Source: Streptomyces sp. 150FB
GTDB lineage: Bacteria > Actinomycetota > Actinomycetes > Streptomycetales > Streptomycetaceae
DNA length: 64,000 nucleotides
Direction of reading: 5' to 3'
Assembly: GCF_000818195.1 (NCBI RefSeq)
Contig: NZ_JTHL01000001.1
Span: 9,098,322 to 9,162,321, forward strand
In this document: positions 43,696-52,226 of the stretch, piece after piece
How the letters are laid out: every line of letters begins with the position of its first letter
How positions within the stretch are numbered: the first letter of the stretch is position 1
Notes under the pieces: model-generated
Databases searched by the model: none
Seen by the model: the letters and a program-made list of their open reading frames with translations, nothing else
Told to the model about the DNA's origin: nothing
Program-made: the position numbers and the translations under genes

Positions 43696-44915
43696 CGGCC
43701 GACCGCACCCGCACGCACCGCGGGATCTGGACCATGGAACACCGCGCCGAGCAGGTGCTGCGGGCCCTCCCCGTGGAAGTGCCGCCCGGTACCGGCGCGC
43801 TCGGCGTCACGCTCGAATTCCCCGCCGCCGCCGGTGTGCTCGACCTCGGACTGCTGGGCGCCGAGGGGCAGTTCCACGGCTGGTCGGGTGGCGCCAGACG
43901 GACCTTCACGGTGACGGGAGAGTGGGCCACCCCCGGCTATCTGCCGGGCCCGCTCACCGCCGGGACCTGGCAGGTGCTGCTGCGGCTGCACCGCGTCCCG
44001 CCGGAAGGGCTGCCGTACGAGGTCACCGCCCGGACGTACGCGAGCGCGCCGGCCGCCCCCGGGGAGGGGGTGCCGAAGCCCGTACCGCTCGCCGACCGGC
44101 CGCGCCGGGACCCGAGAGTGCCCGGCGTCGACGGTGCCCGCTGGCTCGCCGGGGACCTGCACGCCCACACACTGCACAGCGACGGCGCGCTGACCATCGA
44201 CGAACTCGCCAGGCTGGCCGCCGCCGAGGGCCTGGACTTCCTGGCCGTCACCGACCACAACACCGTCAGCCACCACCCGCACCTGGACGCGGCAGGCCGG
44301 CGGCAGGGCATCACACTGCTGCCCGGCCAGGAGGTCACCACCGACCTCGGGCACGCCAATGTCTTCGGACCCACCGGCTGGATCGACTTCCGCGAGGACG
44401 CGAGCAGTTGGCTGAAACAGGCCGAGGAGGGCGGCGGTGTGCTGTCCGTCAACCACCCCCTGGCCGACGACTGCGCGTGGGAACTTCCCTTCACCGGACC
44501 CCGGCCGCGGCACGCCGAGGTGTGGCACCACACCTGGACCGACCGGCGGCACGGCGCGCCGCTCGCCTGGTCCCGGGCCTGGCGGCCCGACGTGATCCCG
44601 CTCGGCGGCAGCGACTTCCACCGGCCGACCGACGGCCGGCCGCCGGGTACGCCCACCACCTGGGTCCTCGCGGAGGACGGTGACGTCCTCGGTGCACTGG
44701 CAGCGGGGCGGACCGCGGTGTCGGCAGGCCCGGGCGCGCCGCTGCTGCTGCGCTGCGGGGACGAACTGCTCGCGCTGGACGCCGCCGGCACCGTACTGGT
44801 CCGGCCGGACGGCAGCCGTACCGTCGTCCGCGACGACCGGACCCTGCTGCCGGCCACCGACGGCACGCACCGCCTGGAGACCCACACCTGCGAGGTCATA
44901 GCGCTCTGCGCCTGA
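43692..44915 (+). CDS. PHP-domain metal-dependent hydrolase (CehA/McbA family)
   Basis: Predicted metallohydrolase of phosphoesters or related ester bonds. The 407 aa protein has an N-terminal beta-sandwich-like region of about 145 residues, then the PHP core. Its metal sites are LAGDLHAHTLHSDGALTIDE near residue 152, FLAVTDHNTVSHHPH near residue 182, GQEVTTDLGHANVFGP near residue 215, VNHP near residue 254 and GGSDFHR near residue 305. These are most of the expected His/Asp/Glu ligands. No signal peptide is seen, so it should act inside the cell after import. Standing between a sugar importer and an alpha-mannosidase, it may remove a phosphoryl or aglycone group from an imported mannoside. 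The substrate is inferred, not shown. Confidence 0.85.
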   Translation: MTADRTRTHRGIWTMEHRAEQVLRALPVEVPPGTGALGVTLEFPAAAGVLDLGLLGAEGQFHGWSGGARRTFTVTGEWATPGYLPGPLTAGTWQVLLRLHRVPPEGLPYEVTARTYASAPAAPGEGVPKPVPLADRPRRDPRVPGVDGARWLAGDLHAHTLHSDGALTIDELARLAAAEGLDFLAVTDHNTVSHHPHLDAAGRRQGITLLPGQEVTTDLGHANVFGPTGWIDFREDASSWLKQAEEGGGVLSVNHPLADDCAWELPFTGPRPRHAEVWHHTWTDRRHGAPLAWSRAWRPDVIPLGGSDFHRPTDGRPPGTPTTWVLAEDGDVLGALAAGRTAVSAGPGAPLLLRCGDELLALDAAGTVLVRPDGSRTVVRDDRTLLPATDGTHRLETHTCEVIALCA

Positions 44916-44977
44916 CGCCTGAGGTGCCCGGCGGAGGCCGCGGCACCCCCTTCCCACGTACGAGAGGCCCCACCCGC

Positions 44978-47788
44978 ATGACCAGCACCACACCCCGCCC
45001 GAACCCCGGAGCCCCGGCCACGACCCGTGGCACAGGCGCCGCCGACGAGCTGGTGGTGGTCCCGCACACGCACTGGGACCGCGAGTGGTACCTGCCCTTC
45101 CAGCAGTTCCGGCTCCAGCTCATCGGCCTCCTCGACGAGGTGCTCCAGCGGATGGAGGACGACCCGCGCCAGCGCTTCACCCTCGACGGGCAGGCCGTCG
45201 CCGTCGACGACTACCTGGAGGTCCGCCCCGAGCAGCGCGAGCGGCTCATCGGACTGGTGAAGTCGGGCCGCCTCGCCGTGGGGCCGTGGCACATCCTGCT
45301 GGACGAATTCCTCTGCTCCGGCGAGAACATCGTGCGCAACCTGGAACTCGGGCTGCGCCGCAGCGAGGAGATGGGCGGCTCGCTGCGCGTCGGCTACCTC
45401 CCCGACATGTTCGGCCACTGCGCGCAGATGCCCCAGATCCTGCGCGGCGCCGGCATCGAACACGCCTGTGTATGGAGGGGTGTTCCGGCCGCTGTGGACC
45501 GGCACGCCTTCGCGTGGACCGCGCCCGACGGCACGGCCGTACGCACCGAATATCTCGCCGCAGGCGGCTACGGCAACGCCGTCGGTCTCTTCGACGACCC
45601 TTCTCAGGTGGCCGAGCGCGCCTCCACGATCGCTGCCAAACTGCGCCCCTGGCGCCCCGACGGCTCCCCGATGCTCGCCATGTACGGCTCCGACCACACC
45701 GCACCCGCCGCCGACCTCGCCGACCTCCTCGTACGGCACAACGCCGAGGCCGAGCGGGCCGGGCAGGGCGGAGTCACCCTGCGCCTGGCGACCATGGCGG
45801 AGTACTTCGACGCACAGCCCACCGGCACGGACGGTCTGCTGACGGTCGAGGGCGAGCTGCGCAGCCACGCCCACGCCAACATCCTCCCCGGCGTCTTCTC
45901 CGTGCGCGCCCCCGTCAAGCAGGCCATGGCCCGCGCGGAGCGCGCCGTCGAACGCTACGCCGAACCGCTCGCCGCCCTCTGGTACGACGGATCGGCCCAG
46001 CGGTTCCTGGACATGGCCTGGCACCGCCTCATCGAGGTCTCCTGCCATGACTCGGTCACCGGCTGCGGCTGCGACGAGACGGCTCAGCAGGTCGCGGCGC
46101 GCATCGCAGAGGCCGAGCAACTCGGCCTGACAGTACGGGACATGGTCGGAAAGCAGCTCACCGCGCGCGTTCCGCACGACGCGCGGCTGGTGCTCAACCC
46201 GACCCCCGCGGCGCGCACCGGCCAGGTGGAGCTGGACGTCCCCGGCGCGGGGCCGGTCCATCTCACCGACGCGGCTGGACGGACCTTCCCCGCCCAGCAG
46301 TTGTCGACCACACCGACCCTGCTGGCGGACGACACGTTCGCCGCCGACCGGCTCCCGACCGTCCTCGCCCGCATCCACGGAATCGAGCTGTACGGGCAGG
46401 AGATCACCGCCTGGCGGGTCGAGGCGGACGCCAGGCTGCTGCACTTCACCGTCGCCCCGCGCAGTGAACTGCGCTTCGACCGCGCCGAGGTCGCTGCCGC
46501 GCTCGCCGAAGCGGGAGGGCGGCAGGCGGACGCCGGTGACTGGCGGGTCGTGATCGAGGCGGAGCCGTGGCAGCGGGTCGCGGCCCTGGTGGACGTCCCC
46601 GCGCTGGGCCACACCACGCTGCGGGCCGTCGCGGGAGCCGCACAACCGCCCCAACACCCCGCAGCCGTAGGGGAGTCCGGCCGGACGCTCACCAACGGCC
46701 TGGTCAGCGTGGAGATCGCCGACGACGGCACCTTCTCCGTCAGCACCCCCGAGGGCGTGTCCCTCACCGGCGCGGGCCGCATCGTCGACGGCGGAGACCT
46801 GGGTGACACGTACAACTACGCGCCGCCCGCGCACGACGTGCTCGTGGACCGGCCCACCGAGGTCACCTTCCGCCGCACCGCCGAAGGACCGCTCGTGGCC
46901 GCCTACGAGGTCGAGCGGCGCTACGACTGGCCGCTGGCCGGTGACTTCGCCGCCGACGGCCGTACGCCCGGCACCGAGCCGACGACCGTCACCAGCCGTG
47001 TCGAACTGCGCGCCGGGGAGCCCTTCGTACGCTTCGGGGTCTCCTTCGACAACCGCGGCGACGACCACCGCGTACGGCTGCATGTGCCACTGCCTCGGCG
47101 GGCGGAAACCTCGTACGGCGAAGGGCAGTTCGCGGTGGTCGAGCGCGGTCTGACGGCGGAGGCGGGCTTCGGTGAGGAGCCCCTGCCGACCTTCCCGGCC
47201 TCCGCGTTCGTCGCCGCGGGCGGCGCCGCCCTCCTGCTGGAACACCCGACCGAATACGAACTCGTGCGCGACGGGGAGGAGTTGGCCGTGACGCTGCTTC
47301 GTCCCACCGGACAGATCTCGCGCAACCGGCACGCCCACAGGGACGAGCCCGCCGGACCCCAGGTCCCCACCCCGGCCGCGCAGTGTCGTGGGCTCCGGAC
47401 CGTCGGCTTCGCCCTGCTGCCGTACGCGGGCGCCTGGGACGAGGCGGACCCGCACACCGCCGCCGAGTCCTTCCGCCATCCGCTCGTCGCCCTCTCCGGC
47501 ACAGCTCCGGCAGCGACCGAACTCCCCGAGGCGGCGGGTTCGCTCACCGTCAGTGGCAGCGGTGTGGTCTTCAGCTCCGCCCGCGACCGGGACGGCCCGC
47601 TGGAGGTACGCGTCTGCGCCCAGACGCCGCACTCCGCCCCGGCCCGCCTCGCACTGCCGGGGCTGCGCTCCGCCCGCCGCTGCGACCTGCTCGGCAACCC
47701 GGGGGAGGAACTGACCGTCAGCGACGGCGCTGTCACGGTGGAACTGCGGCCGTGGGAACTGGCGACGTTCCAGTTGGACCGCGGCTGA
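44978..47788 (+). CDS. Alpha-mannosidase, glycoside hydrolase family 38
   Basis: Predicted retaining exo-alpha-mannosidase with zinc. The 936 aa protein has the GH38 zinc-site start PHTHWDREWYLPFQQFR near residue 28, the LDGQAVAVDDYLEVRP segment near residue 70, the nucleophile motif GYLPDMFGHCAQMPQILRGA near residue 141 (Asp), and GSDHTAPAADL near residue 239. A central three-helix region and C-terminal beta domains follow. Length suits full GH38 enzymes. No signal peptide is seen; the enzyme should act on imported mannoside. The ATG at 44978 is the first before the family-conserved region; the upstream extension is unsupported. It is the last gene of the six-gene unit. Confidence 0.93.
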   Translation: MTSTTPRPNPGAPATTRGTGAADELVVVPHTHWDREWYLPFQQFRLQLIGLLDEVLQRMEDDPRQRFTLDGQAVAVDDYLEVRPEQRERLIGLVKSGRLAVGPWHILLDEFLCSGENIVRNLELGLRRSEEMGGSLRVGYLPDMFGHCAQMPQILRGAGIEHACVWRGVPAAVDRHAFAWTAPDGTAVRTEYLAAGGYGNAVGLFDDPSQVAERASTIAAKLRPWRPDGSPMLAMYGSDHTAPAADLADLLVRHNAEAERAGQGGVTLRLATMAEYFDAQPTGTDGLLTVEGELRSHAHANILPGVFSVRAPVKQAMARAERAVERYAEPLAALWYDGSAQRFLDMAWHRLIEVSCHDSVTGCGCDETAQQVAARIAEAEQLGLTVRDMVGKQLTARVPHDARLVLNPTPAARTGQVELDVPGAGPVHLTDAAGRTFPAQQLSTTPTLLADDTFAADRLPTVLARIHGIELYGQEITAWRVEADARLLHFTVAPRSELRFDRAEVAAALAEAGGRQADAGDWRVVIEAEPWQRVAALVDVPALGHTTLRAVAGAAQPPQHPAAVGESGRTLTNGLVSVEIADDGTFSVSTPEGVSLTGAGRIVDGGDLGDTYNYAPPAHDVLVDRPTEVTFRRTAEGPLVAAYEVERRYDWPLAGDFAADGRTPGTEPTTVTSRVELRAGEPFVRFGVSFDNRGDDHRVRLHVPLPRRAETSYGEGQFAVVERGLTAEAGFGEEPLPTFPASAFVAAGGAALLLEHPTEYELVRDGEELAVTLLRPTGQISRNRHAHRDEPAGPQVPTPAAQCRGLRTVGFALLPYAGAWDEADPHTAAESFRHPLVALSGTAPAATELPEAAGSLTVSGSGVVFSSARDRDGPLEVRVCAQTPHSAPARLALPGLRSARRCDLLGNPGEELTVSDGAVTVELRPWELATFQLDRG

Positions 47789-47861
47789 GGCAGACCTGCG
47801 CGGGCGCATGGGCAAGGCTCCCGCGCAGGACTCCCCGCGTACGGCCGGGTAGGGTCCCGCC

Positions 47862-48518
47862 ATGACTGAGCCCGCCCACCTGCGCTCCACCCGGGAGTCC
47901 TACGACACCGTCGCCGCCGACTACGCCACATTGGTGCCTCCCGCTTTCGACCGGGACACCTTCGGCCACGCGATGCTGGCCGCGTTCGCCGAACTCGTAC
48001 GGGACGCGGGCAACGGACCTGTGGCAGACGTGGGATGCGGCCCCGGCCATGTGACATCCCACCTGCACTCGCTCGGGCTGACCGCGTTCGGTGTCGATCT
48101 GTCGCCGGGGATGGTCGAGGTGGCCCGCCGTGCCCACCCCGGGCTGCGGTTCGACGTCGGGTCGATGACCGCCCTGGAGCAGCGGGACGGCGAGCTCGGC
48201 GGGGTCCTCGCCTGGTGGTCCCTCGTCCACACACCACCGGAGGTGCTACCGGTGGTGTTCGACGAGTTCCACCGGGTGCTCGCCCCCGGCGGTCATGTGT
48301 TGCTCGGCTTCCACGCCGGCGACGAACGGCGGCACAAGAAGAAGGGGTACGGCGGTCACCCGATGTCTGTCGACGTCTACTTGATGCCGCCCGACCGCGT
48401 CGCGGGAGTCGCGGCCCGTGCCGGCCTTGAGGTGCGTGCCCGGCTGTTCCTCGATCGGGAGAGCCTGGGGAAGGCCGCGGGGGCGTGTCTTCTGCTCCGG
48501 AAGCCGGTCACGCCGTAA
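47862..48518 (+). CDS. Class I SAM-dependent methyltransferase
   Basis: The 218 aa methyltransferase belongs to the methyltransferase-11/25 group. Motif I is VADVGCGPGHVTSHLHSLGL near residue 50 and the acid after motif II is FGVDLSPGMVEVARRAHPGL near residue 71. DVGSMTALE and a motif resembling HRVLAPGGHVLLGFH follow near residue 140. A GGTAGGG ribosome site precedes the ATG. It stands apart from the mannosidase unit after 73 nt. The substrate is unknown. Confidence 0.88.
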   Translation: MTEPAHLRSTRESYDTVAADYATLVPPAFDRDTFGHAMLAAFAELVRDAGNGPVADVGCGPGHVTSHLHSLGLTAFGVDLSPGMVEVARRAHPGLRFDVGSMTALEQRDGELGGVLAWWSLVHTPPEVLPVVFDEFHRVLAPGGHVLLGFHAGDERRHKKKGYGGHPMSVDVYLMPPDRVAGVAARAGLEVRARLFLDRESLGKAAGACLLLRKPVTP

Positions 48519-48529
48519 CCCCGCTCCTG

Positions 48530-48567
48530 CCCCGGGAGGACCCTCGCGTACGAGGGTCCTCCCGGGG
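48530..48567. terminator. Perfect bidirectional terminator between two methyltransferase genes
   Basis: A 17-bp perfect stem (CCCCGGGAGGACCCTCG with its complement) encloses a CGTA loop. It lies between convergent genes and is the strongest hairpin in the window. It should end both transcripts. Confidence 0.85.
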
Positions 48568-48585
48568 CCGCGACCGCCGTACCGC

Positions 48586-49386
48586 CTACCGCTTGGCGGC
48601 GACAAATCCCCACTGTTCGACCGGCTCACCGGTGACCTGCTCGTCCGGATGCCACAGGCTGATCGACCCGAAGCCCGGCTCCACCAGCTCCAGACCGTCG
48701 GCGAAGGCGCGGATGTCCTCCTTGGGGCGCGAGATGTACGGCATGGCACCGCCGCTCGCGTACTCGTCCGACCCGGCCTCGGTCTCCGGTGTCGCGATCG
48801 TGTCGCACAGCATCAGGTAGCTCCCGGTGGGGAGTTCGTCCAGATAACTGCGCACCAGCGCCGCTGCCTCACCCGAGTCCGCGACATGTCCCAGGGTCGA
48901 GAGCATCATCAACGCCACGGGCTGCCCGAGGTCCAGCGTCTTCGCCGCCTCCCGCAGGACCGTACGCGAGTCCGTCAGATCCGCGTGCACATAGTCGGTG
49001 GCCCCCTCCGGCCGACTCGTCAACAGCGCGCGGGCGTGGGCCAGAACGATCGGGTCGTTGTCCACGTAGACGATGCGCGCCTCCGGGGCGACCGACTGGG
49101 CGACCTCGTGTGTCGCGTTCGCCGTCGGCAGCCCGGTGCCGATGTCGAGGAACTGCCGTACGCCCGCCACACCGGCGAGATGCCGCACCGCGCGCGTCTG
49201 GAACTGGCGCGAGGCGCGGGCGATATCGATGATCTGCGGGAACACTTCCTCCATCCGCGCACCCAGCACCCGGTCCACCTCGTAGTTGTCCTTGCCGCCC
49301 AGCCAGTAATTCCAGATCCGTGCGGAATGCGGGACACTTGTGTCGATCCGGTCCATCGGTGTCTGAGTCCCCTGATCGTCGGTCAT
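48586..49386 (-). CDS. SAM-dependent methyltransferase family protein (former DUF574)
   Basis: The 266 aa protein of the actinomycete family Methyltransf_19 has the diagnostic opening PHSARIWNYWLGGKDNYEVD near residue 19, the SAM-site motif FLDIGTGLPTANATHEVAQS near residue 79, and IVYVDNDPIVLAHARALL near residue 104. Streptomyces genomes carry many copies; their substrates are unknown. The ATG at 49386 has a GAGGAGAG site; the in-frame ATG at 49461 adds unsupported residues. Confidence 0.92.
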   Translation of the reverse strand: MTDDQGTQTPMDRIDTSVPHSARIWNYWLGGKDNYEVDRVLGARMEEVFPQIIDIARASRQFQTRAVRHLAGVAGVRQFLDIGTGLPTANATHEVAQSVAPEARIVYVDNDPIVLAHARALLTSRPEGATDYVHADLTDSRTVLREAAKTLDLGQPVALMMLSTLGHVADSGEAAALVRSYLDELPTGSYLMLCDTIATPETEAGSDEYASGGAMPYISRPKEDIRAFADGLELVEPGFGSISLWHPDEQVTGEPVEQWGFVAAKR

Positions 49387-49461
49387 CGGCTCTCCTCGTA
49401 TCGGGCCCCATGCTTCCGGGCCCGCCCGCTCCGCGCCGGCCTGTGATCGAATTGGGATCAA

Positions 49462-49740
49462 CTACCCTTCTGATCCTGCGTATTCGGCCGCGATCACCGT
49501 CAGGATCCGGCCGTGCCCCTCGATCGCCTCGCATCTGAAGTGGCCCGCCGGACCCGAGACGGACATCGCCGCGGGGACCTCCTCCGCCGCGATCTCCGTA
49601 GCGGGCACCGGTACGGCCAGGCAGCACACTCCGCCAGAAGCTCGGTTCCCGTGGCGGTCGCCCGCCGCAGCACGTCGTCCTCGATCAGAAGGTCGGGTCG
49701 GGCATGATCTCCCGGACCTCTTGCGCACAGCGGCACGCGG
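49462..49740 (-). pseudogene. Possible frameshifted small gene
   Basis: The stretch between the DUF574-type gene and the YCII gene has two adjacent minus-strand frames that look protein-like in turn. The first reads DLLIEDDVLRRATATGTELL and the second reads GVCCLAVPVPATEIAAEEVP and onwards to ITVIAAEYAGSEG-like residues (precisely ILTVIAAEYAGSEG) at the stop. A single-base shift near 49630 would join them. No family is recognised, and the frames may be chance in GC-rich DNA. Nothing else is supported in 49387-49684. Confidence 0.25.
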
Positions 49741-50023
49741 CAGCGGTCTTGGCAGCCCACTCCAGCGCCTCCTCACGTGAGGGCACATCGATGATCGAGA
49801 ACCCGCCGAGCACCGCCTTGGTCTCCGGGTACGGGCCATCGGTGACCGTCCCGTCGGTCAACACGACGCTCGCCCGCTGGCTTTCCAATCCACCACCGAA
49901 GACCCACACGCCAGCGGCCTGAGCCTCACGCACCACCGCGTGCGCGGCCTCGGCCACCTCGGGCAACTCCTCCTCCGAAATGGCCATCGCGCCGTCGTCG
50001 AACGAGATCAAATACCGCGTCAT
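49685..50023 (-). CDS. YCII-related (DGPF-domain) protein
   Basis: The 112 aa single-domain protein has the YCII/DGPF features, with MTRYLISFDDGAMAISEEEL at the start, a central VWVFGGGLESQRASVVLTDG near residue 39, and the family DGPYPETKAVLGGFSIIDVP near residue 61. Such proteins are small enzymes or extracytoplasmic-sigma partners of unknown reaction. No sigma factor gene lies adjacent. It stands alone on the minus strand. Confidence 0.9.
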   Translation of the reverse strand: MTRYLISFDDGAMAISEEELPEVAEAAHAVVREAQAAGVWVFGGGLESQRASVVLTDGTVTDGPYPETKAVLGGFSIIDVPSREEALEWAAKTAAACRCAQEVREIMPDPTF

Positions 50024-50156
50024 ACCTGGCTCCCGTGGTCGTTGGCCCCTTTCGGCCGTCTCTCACCCTACGAGGAACGCCACCCTTCAGAACCGACATC
50101 CCCCGGCTTCCGAAACAGGTCCTGGCTTGATCTTTAACCTGTGCGGAGCCGGACGA

Positions 50157-51053
50157 TCACGGAGCGACGCGCGTGCTCAGCAGGTCCGCCAGCCCGATCC
50201 TCTCGTAGAAGTCCGCACGGACGCGGTCGGCCAGATCGGTCACCGTCTCGGACCCGTCGTCGGCGGGGTCGACGGTGATCCGGGACGGCCGGCTGCCCTT
50301 CGGGCTGTCCACGACGTCGACGATGGTGCGCGCCACCTCCCCGACATCCGCGTCGGCCGGCGCGAGAGCGGCGAGCCGCTCGCCGACCTGTTCCATCATT
50401 CCGGAGTAGAACTCCTCGTAGGCCTTCGCTGTCTCCTCGTCGTCGGGCTGCATCGCATGGGCGAAGTGGTTGGTGCCCGAGGTGAACGAACCGGGGACGA
50501 CGATGCTGCTGTCGATGCCGAACCGCGACAGTTCGACGGCGTACGTCTTGGCCAGGTGGTCCATCGCCGCCTTGGCCCCGAAGTACGGGCCGAGGTACGG
50601 CGGAGAGCCGCCGAACGTGCTGCTCGACGCCACCCAGACCAGCAGCCCGTCGTGGCGGGCCCGCATCTGCGGGAGTACGGCCCGGTTGACGCGCTGGGCC
50701 GACAGCACATTGGTGTCGTAGACCTGCGCCAGTTGGTACGGGGTGAAGGACTCCGCAGGGCCCAGCACCATATGACCGGCGTTGTGGATCACGACGTCGA
50801 TCCGGCCGGTCCGGTCCATGACCTCGCCGATGCCGGTGTCGACGGACTGCTGGTCGGAGATGTCGAGTTCGACCGTACGCAGTTCCACCGCGTGCTCCCG
50901 GGCGTACTCTTCCGCCTCGGCGACGGCCTTGGTGTTGTGGCCCGTGGTCCCGCGCATGCCCGCGTAGACGGTGTGTCCGGCGTCGGCGAGGGCGCGGGAG
51001 GTGAGTGCACCGAAGCCACTGGAGGCGCCGGTGACGACAATGGTTGAGGACAT
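50157..51053 (-). CDS. Short-chain dehydrogenase/reductase
   Basis: The 298 aa NAD(P)-dependent oxidoreductase has TIVVTGASSGFGALTSRALA near residue 4, DVVIHNAGHMVLGPAESF near residue 85 (Asn-Ala-Gly), the serine in VASSSTFGG near residue 141, and YFGAKAAMDHLAKTYAVEL near residue 155 (Tyr-x-x-x-Lys). The ATG at 51053 is chosen because the upstream extension is not protein-like. It is divergent from a dehydrogenase-like gene (start 51320) and the gap contains palindromes. The substrate is unknown. Confidence 0.92.
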   Translation of the reverse strand: MSSTIVVTGASSGFGALTSRALADAGHTVYAGMRGTTGHNTKAVAEAEEYAREHAVELRTVELDISDQQSVDTGIGEVMDRTGRIDVVIHNAGHMVLGPAESFTPYQLAQVYDTNVLSAQRVNRAVLPQMRARHDGLLVWVASSSTFGGSPPYLGPYFGAKAAMDHLAKTYAVELSRFGIDSSIVVPGSFTSGTNHFAHAMQPDDEETAKAYEEFYSGMMEQVGERLAALAPADADVGEVARTIVDVVDSPKGSRPSRITVDPADDGSETVTDLADRVRADFYERIGLADLLSTRVAP

Positions 51054-51187
51054 GGGAGTCTCCCGAAATCTCAGTCGAAGGTGATGACGCCCCGGCCCGG
51101 CCCGCCCGGAGGTCGCGGAGAGCGGAGCACCCGGGAGCGCCAAGACCGACACACTCCACCCTTGCGCCGGTCCCGTGCGACTGCATC

Positions 51188-51199
51188 AGTCAAATGACT
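51188..51199. promoter_or_regulatory. Palindrome between divergent SDR and dehydrogenase genes
   Basis: AGTCAAATGACT has perfect 5-bp arms and an AA centre. A related half-site, GCAGTCATTCGAC, follows at 51216-51228. Both lie between the divergent starts (51053 and 51320). They are likely sites of an unlinked regulator. Confidence 0.5.
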
Positions 51200-51319
51200 C
51201 GGCGGTCTCGACAGCGCAGTCATTCGACCGATGCGGCGGCTCACCGCCGATGCCCACTCTGGAAGCAGGACCGAAGGGTGGTCGGCCGGGCGGTTGGGCG
51301 GCAGGGAGAGGAGAACACC

Positions 51320-52165
51320 ATGAAGATCGCATTCCTGGGACTGGGGCGGATGGGAACCGAGCTGGCGACGCACCTGGTGACCGACGGGCATGACGTCACG
51401 GTGTGGAACCGCACGGCCGAGGCGGCCGGCCCGCTGGTGGACCTCGGCGCACGCGCGGCCCGCGAGGCGTCCGATGCCGTCGCCGGCGCCGAGGTGGTGG
51501 TCACCGTGCTGTTCGGGGCCGACGCGGTACGTGAGGTCGTGCCGCGAGGGGACCTGCCCATCGCGGAGGGCGCGCTGTGGATCGACGTCACGACTGTCTC
51601 ACCCGACGACACCGACGGCTTCGCCCGGTGGGCACGGGAACACTCCGTCGCCTATGTGCACGCCCCCGTCGTCGGGTCCCTCGCCCCCGCGCGCGCCCGC
51701 GCTATGGGTACGCTCCTCGGCGGCGATCCGGACGCGGTGGCCAGGGCCAGGGATGTGGTGGTGTGGGCCGATCCGGCCCGTACGAAGACCTACGACACCC
51801 CGGCGAAGGCCGCCGTGGTGAAGCTCATCGCCAACCTCGCCATCGCCGTGGGCATCCAGGGACTCGTCGAGGCCCTTCGGCTGGGCCACTCCGGGGACCT
51901 GGACACCGCCGAGATCATCTCCGCCCTGGACCTGACGATGCTGGCACGGACGGCCGGCCTCAAAGGCCCCACGATCCTTGAACATGCCTTCGCCGACACC
52001 CAGTTCTCGACGGACCTGCTGACGAAGGACGTCCGTCTGATGATGCGGACCAGCGACTCGGCTCTTCCGGCCACGGCCGCCGCGCTCGCCACCCTCGAAA
52101 ACGCGGTCGGTGCGGGCCACGGCTCCGCCGACTTCTCCATCGTCGCCGAGCCCGATGCCGGGTGA
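51320..52165 (+). CDS. NAD(P)-dependent 3-hydroxyacid dehydrogenase / imine-reductase-like protein
   Basis: The 281 aa protein has the beta-hydroxyacid dehydrogenase fold, with the cofactor loop IAFLGLGRMGTELATHLVTD near residue 3, HDVTVWNRTAEAA near residue 24, the substrate-binding APVVGSLAPARARAMGTLLG near residue 115, and a C-terminal helical domain with AKAAVVKLIANLAIAVGIQG near residue 163 (the catalytic Lys region). Members include 3-hydroxyisobutyrate, tartronate-semialdehyde and imine reductases. The Gly-x-x-Gly-x-x-x motif usually seen after the first loop is partly altered (GSLAPARARA). The ATG at 51320 has a GGAGAGGAG site. It is divergent from an SDR and may act in the same pathway. 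Confidence 0.9.
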   Translation: MKIAFLGLGRMGTELATHLVTDGHDVTVWNRTAEAAGPLVDLGARAAREASDAVAGAEVVVTVLFGADAVREVVPRGDLPIAEGALWIDVTTVSPDDTDGFARWAREHSVAYVHAPVVGSLAPARARAMGTLLGGDPDAVARARDVVVWADPARTKTYDTPAKAAVVKLIANLAIAVGIQGLVEALRLGHSGDLDTAEIISALDLTMLARTAGLKGPTILEHAFADTQFSTDLLTKDVRLMMRTSDSALPATAAALATLENAVGAGHGSADFSIVAEPDAG

Positions 52166-52226
52166 CGCCAGGTGACGCCGCGGCCGGGTGACGCCGCTCA
52201 GCCGCTGACCCGCTGACCGGGGGAGT

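Noticed and set aside
43937..47890. Very long open frame on the minus strand across the mannosidase operon
   Set aside because: It is the antisense shadow of the GH38 and PHP genes in GC-rich DNA; the plus-strand proteins have clear family motifs and this one has none.
52158..52195. Direct repeats GGTGACGCC after the dehydrogenase gene
   Set aside because: Three short copies in a 60-nt convergent gap show no pattern beyond local duplication; no function is supported.
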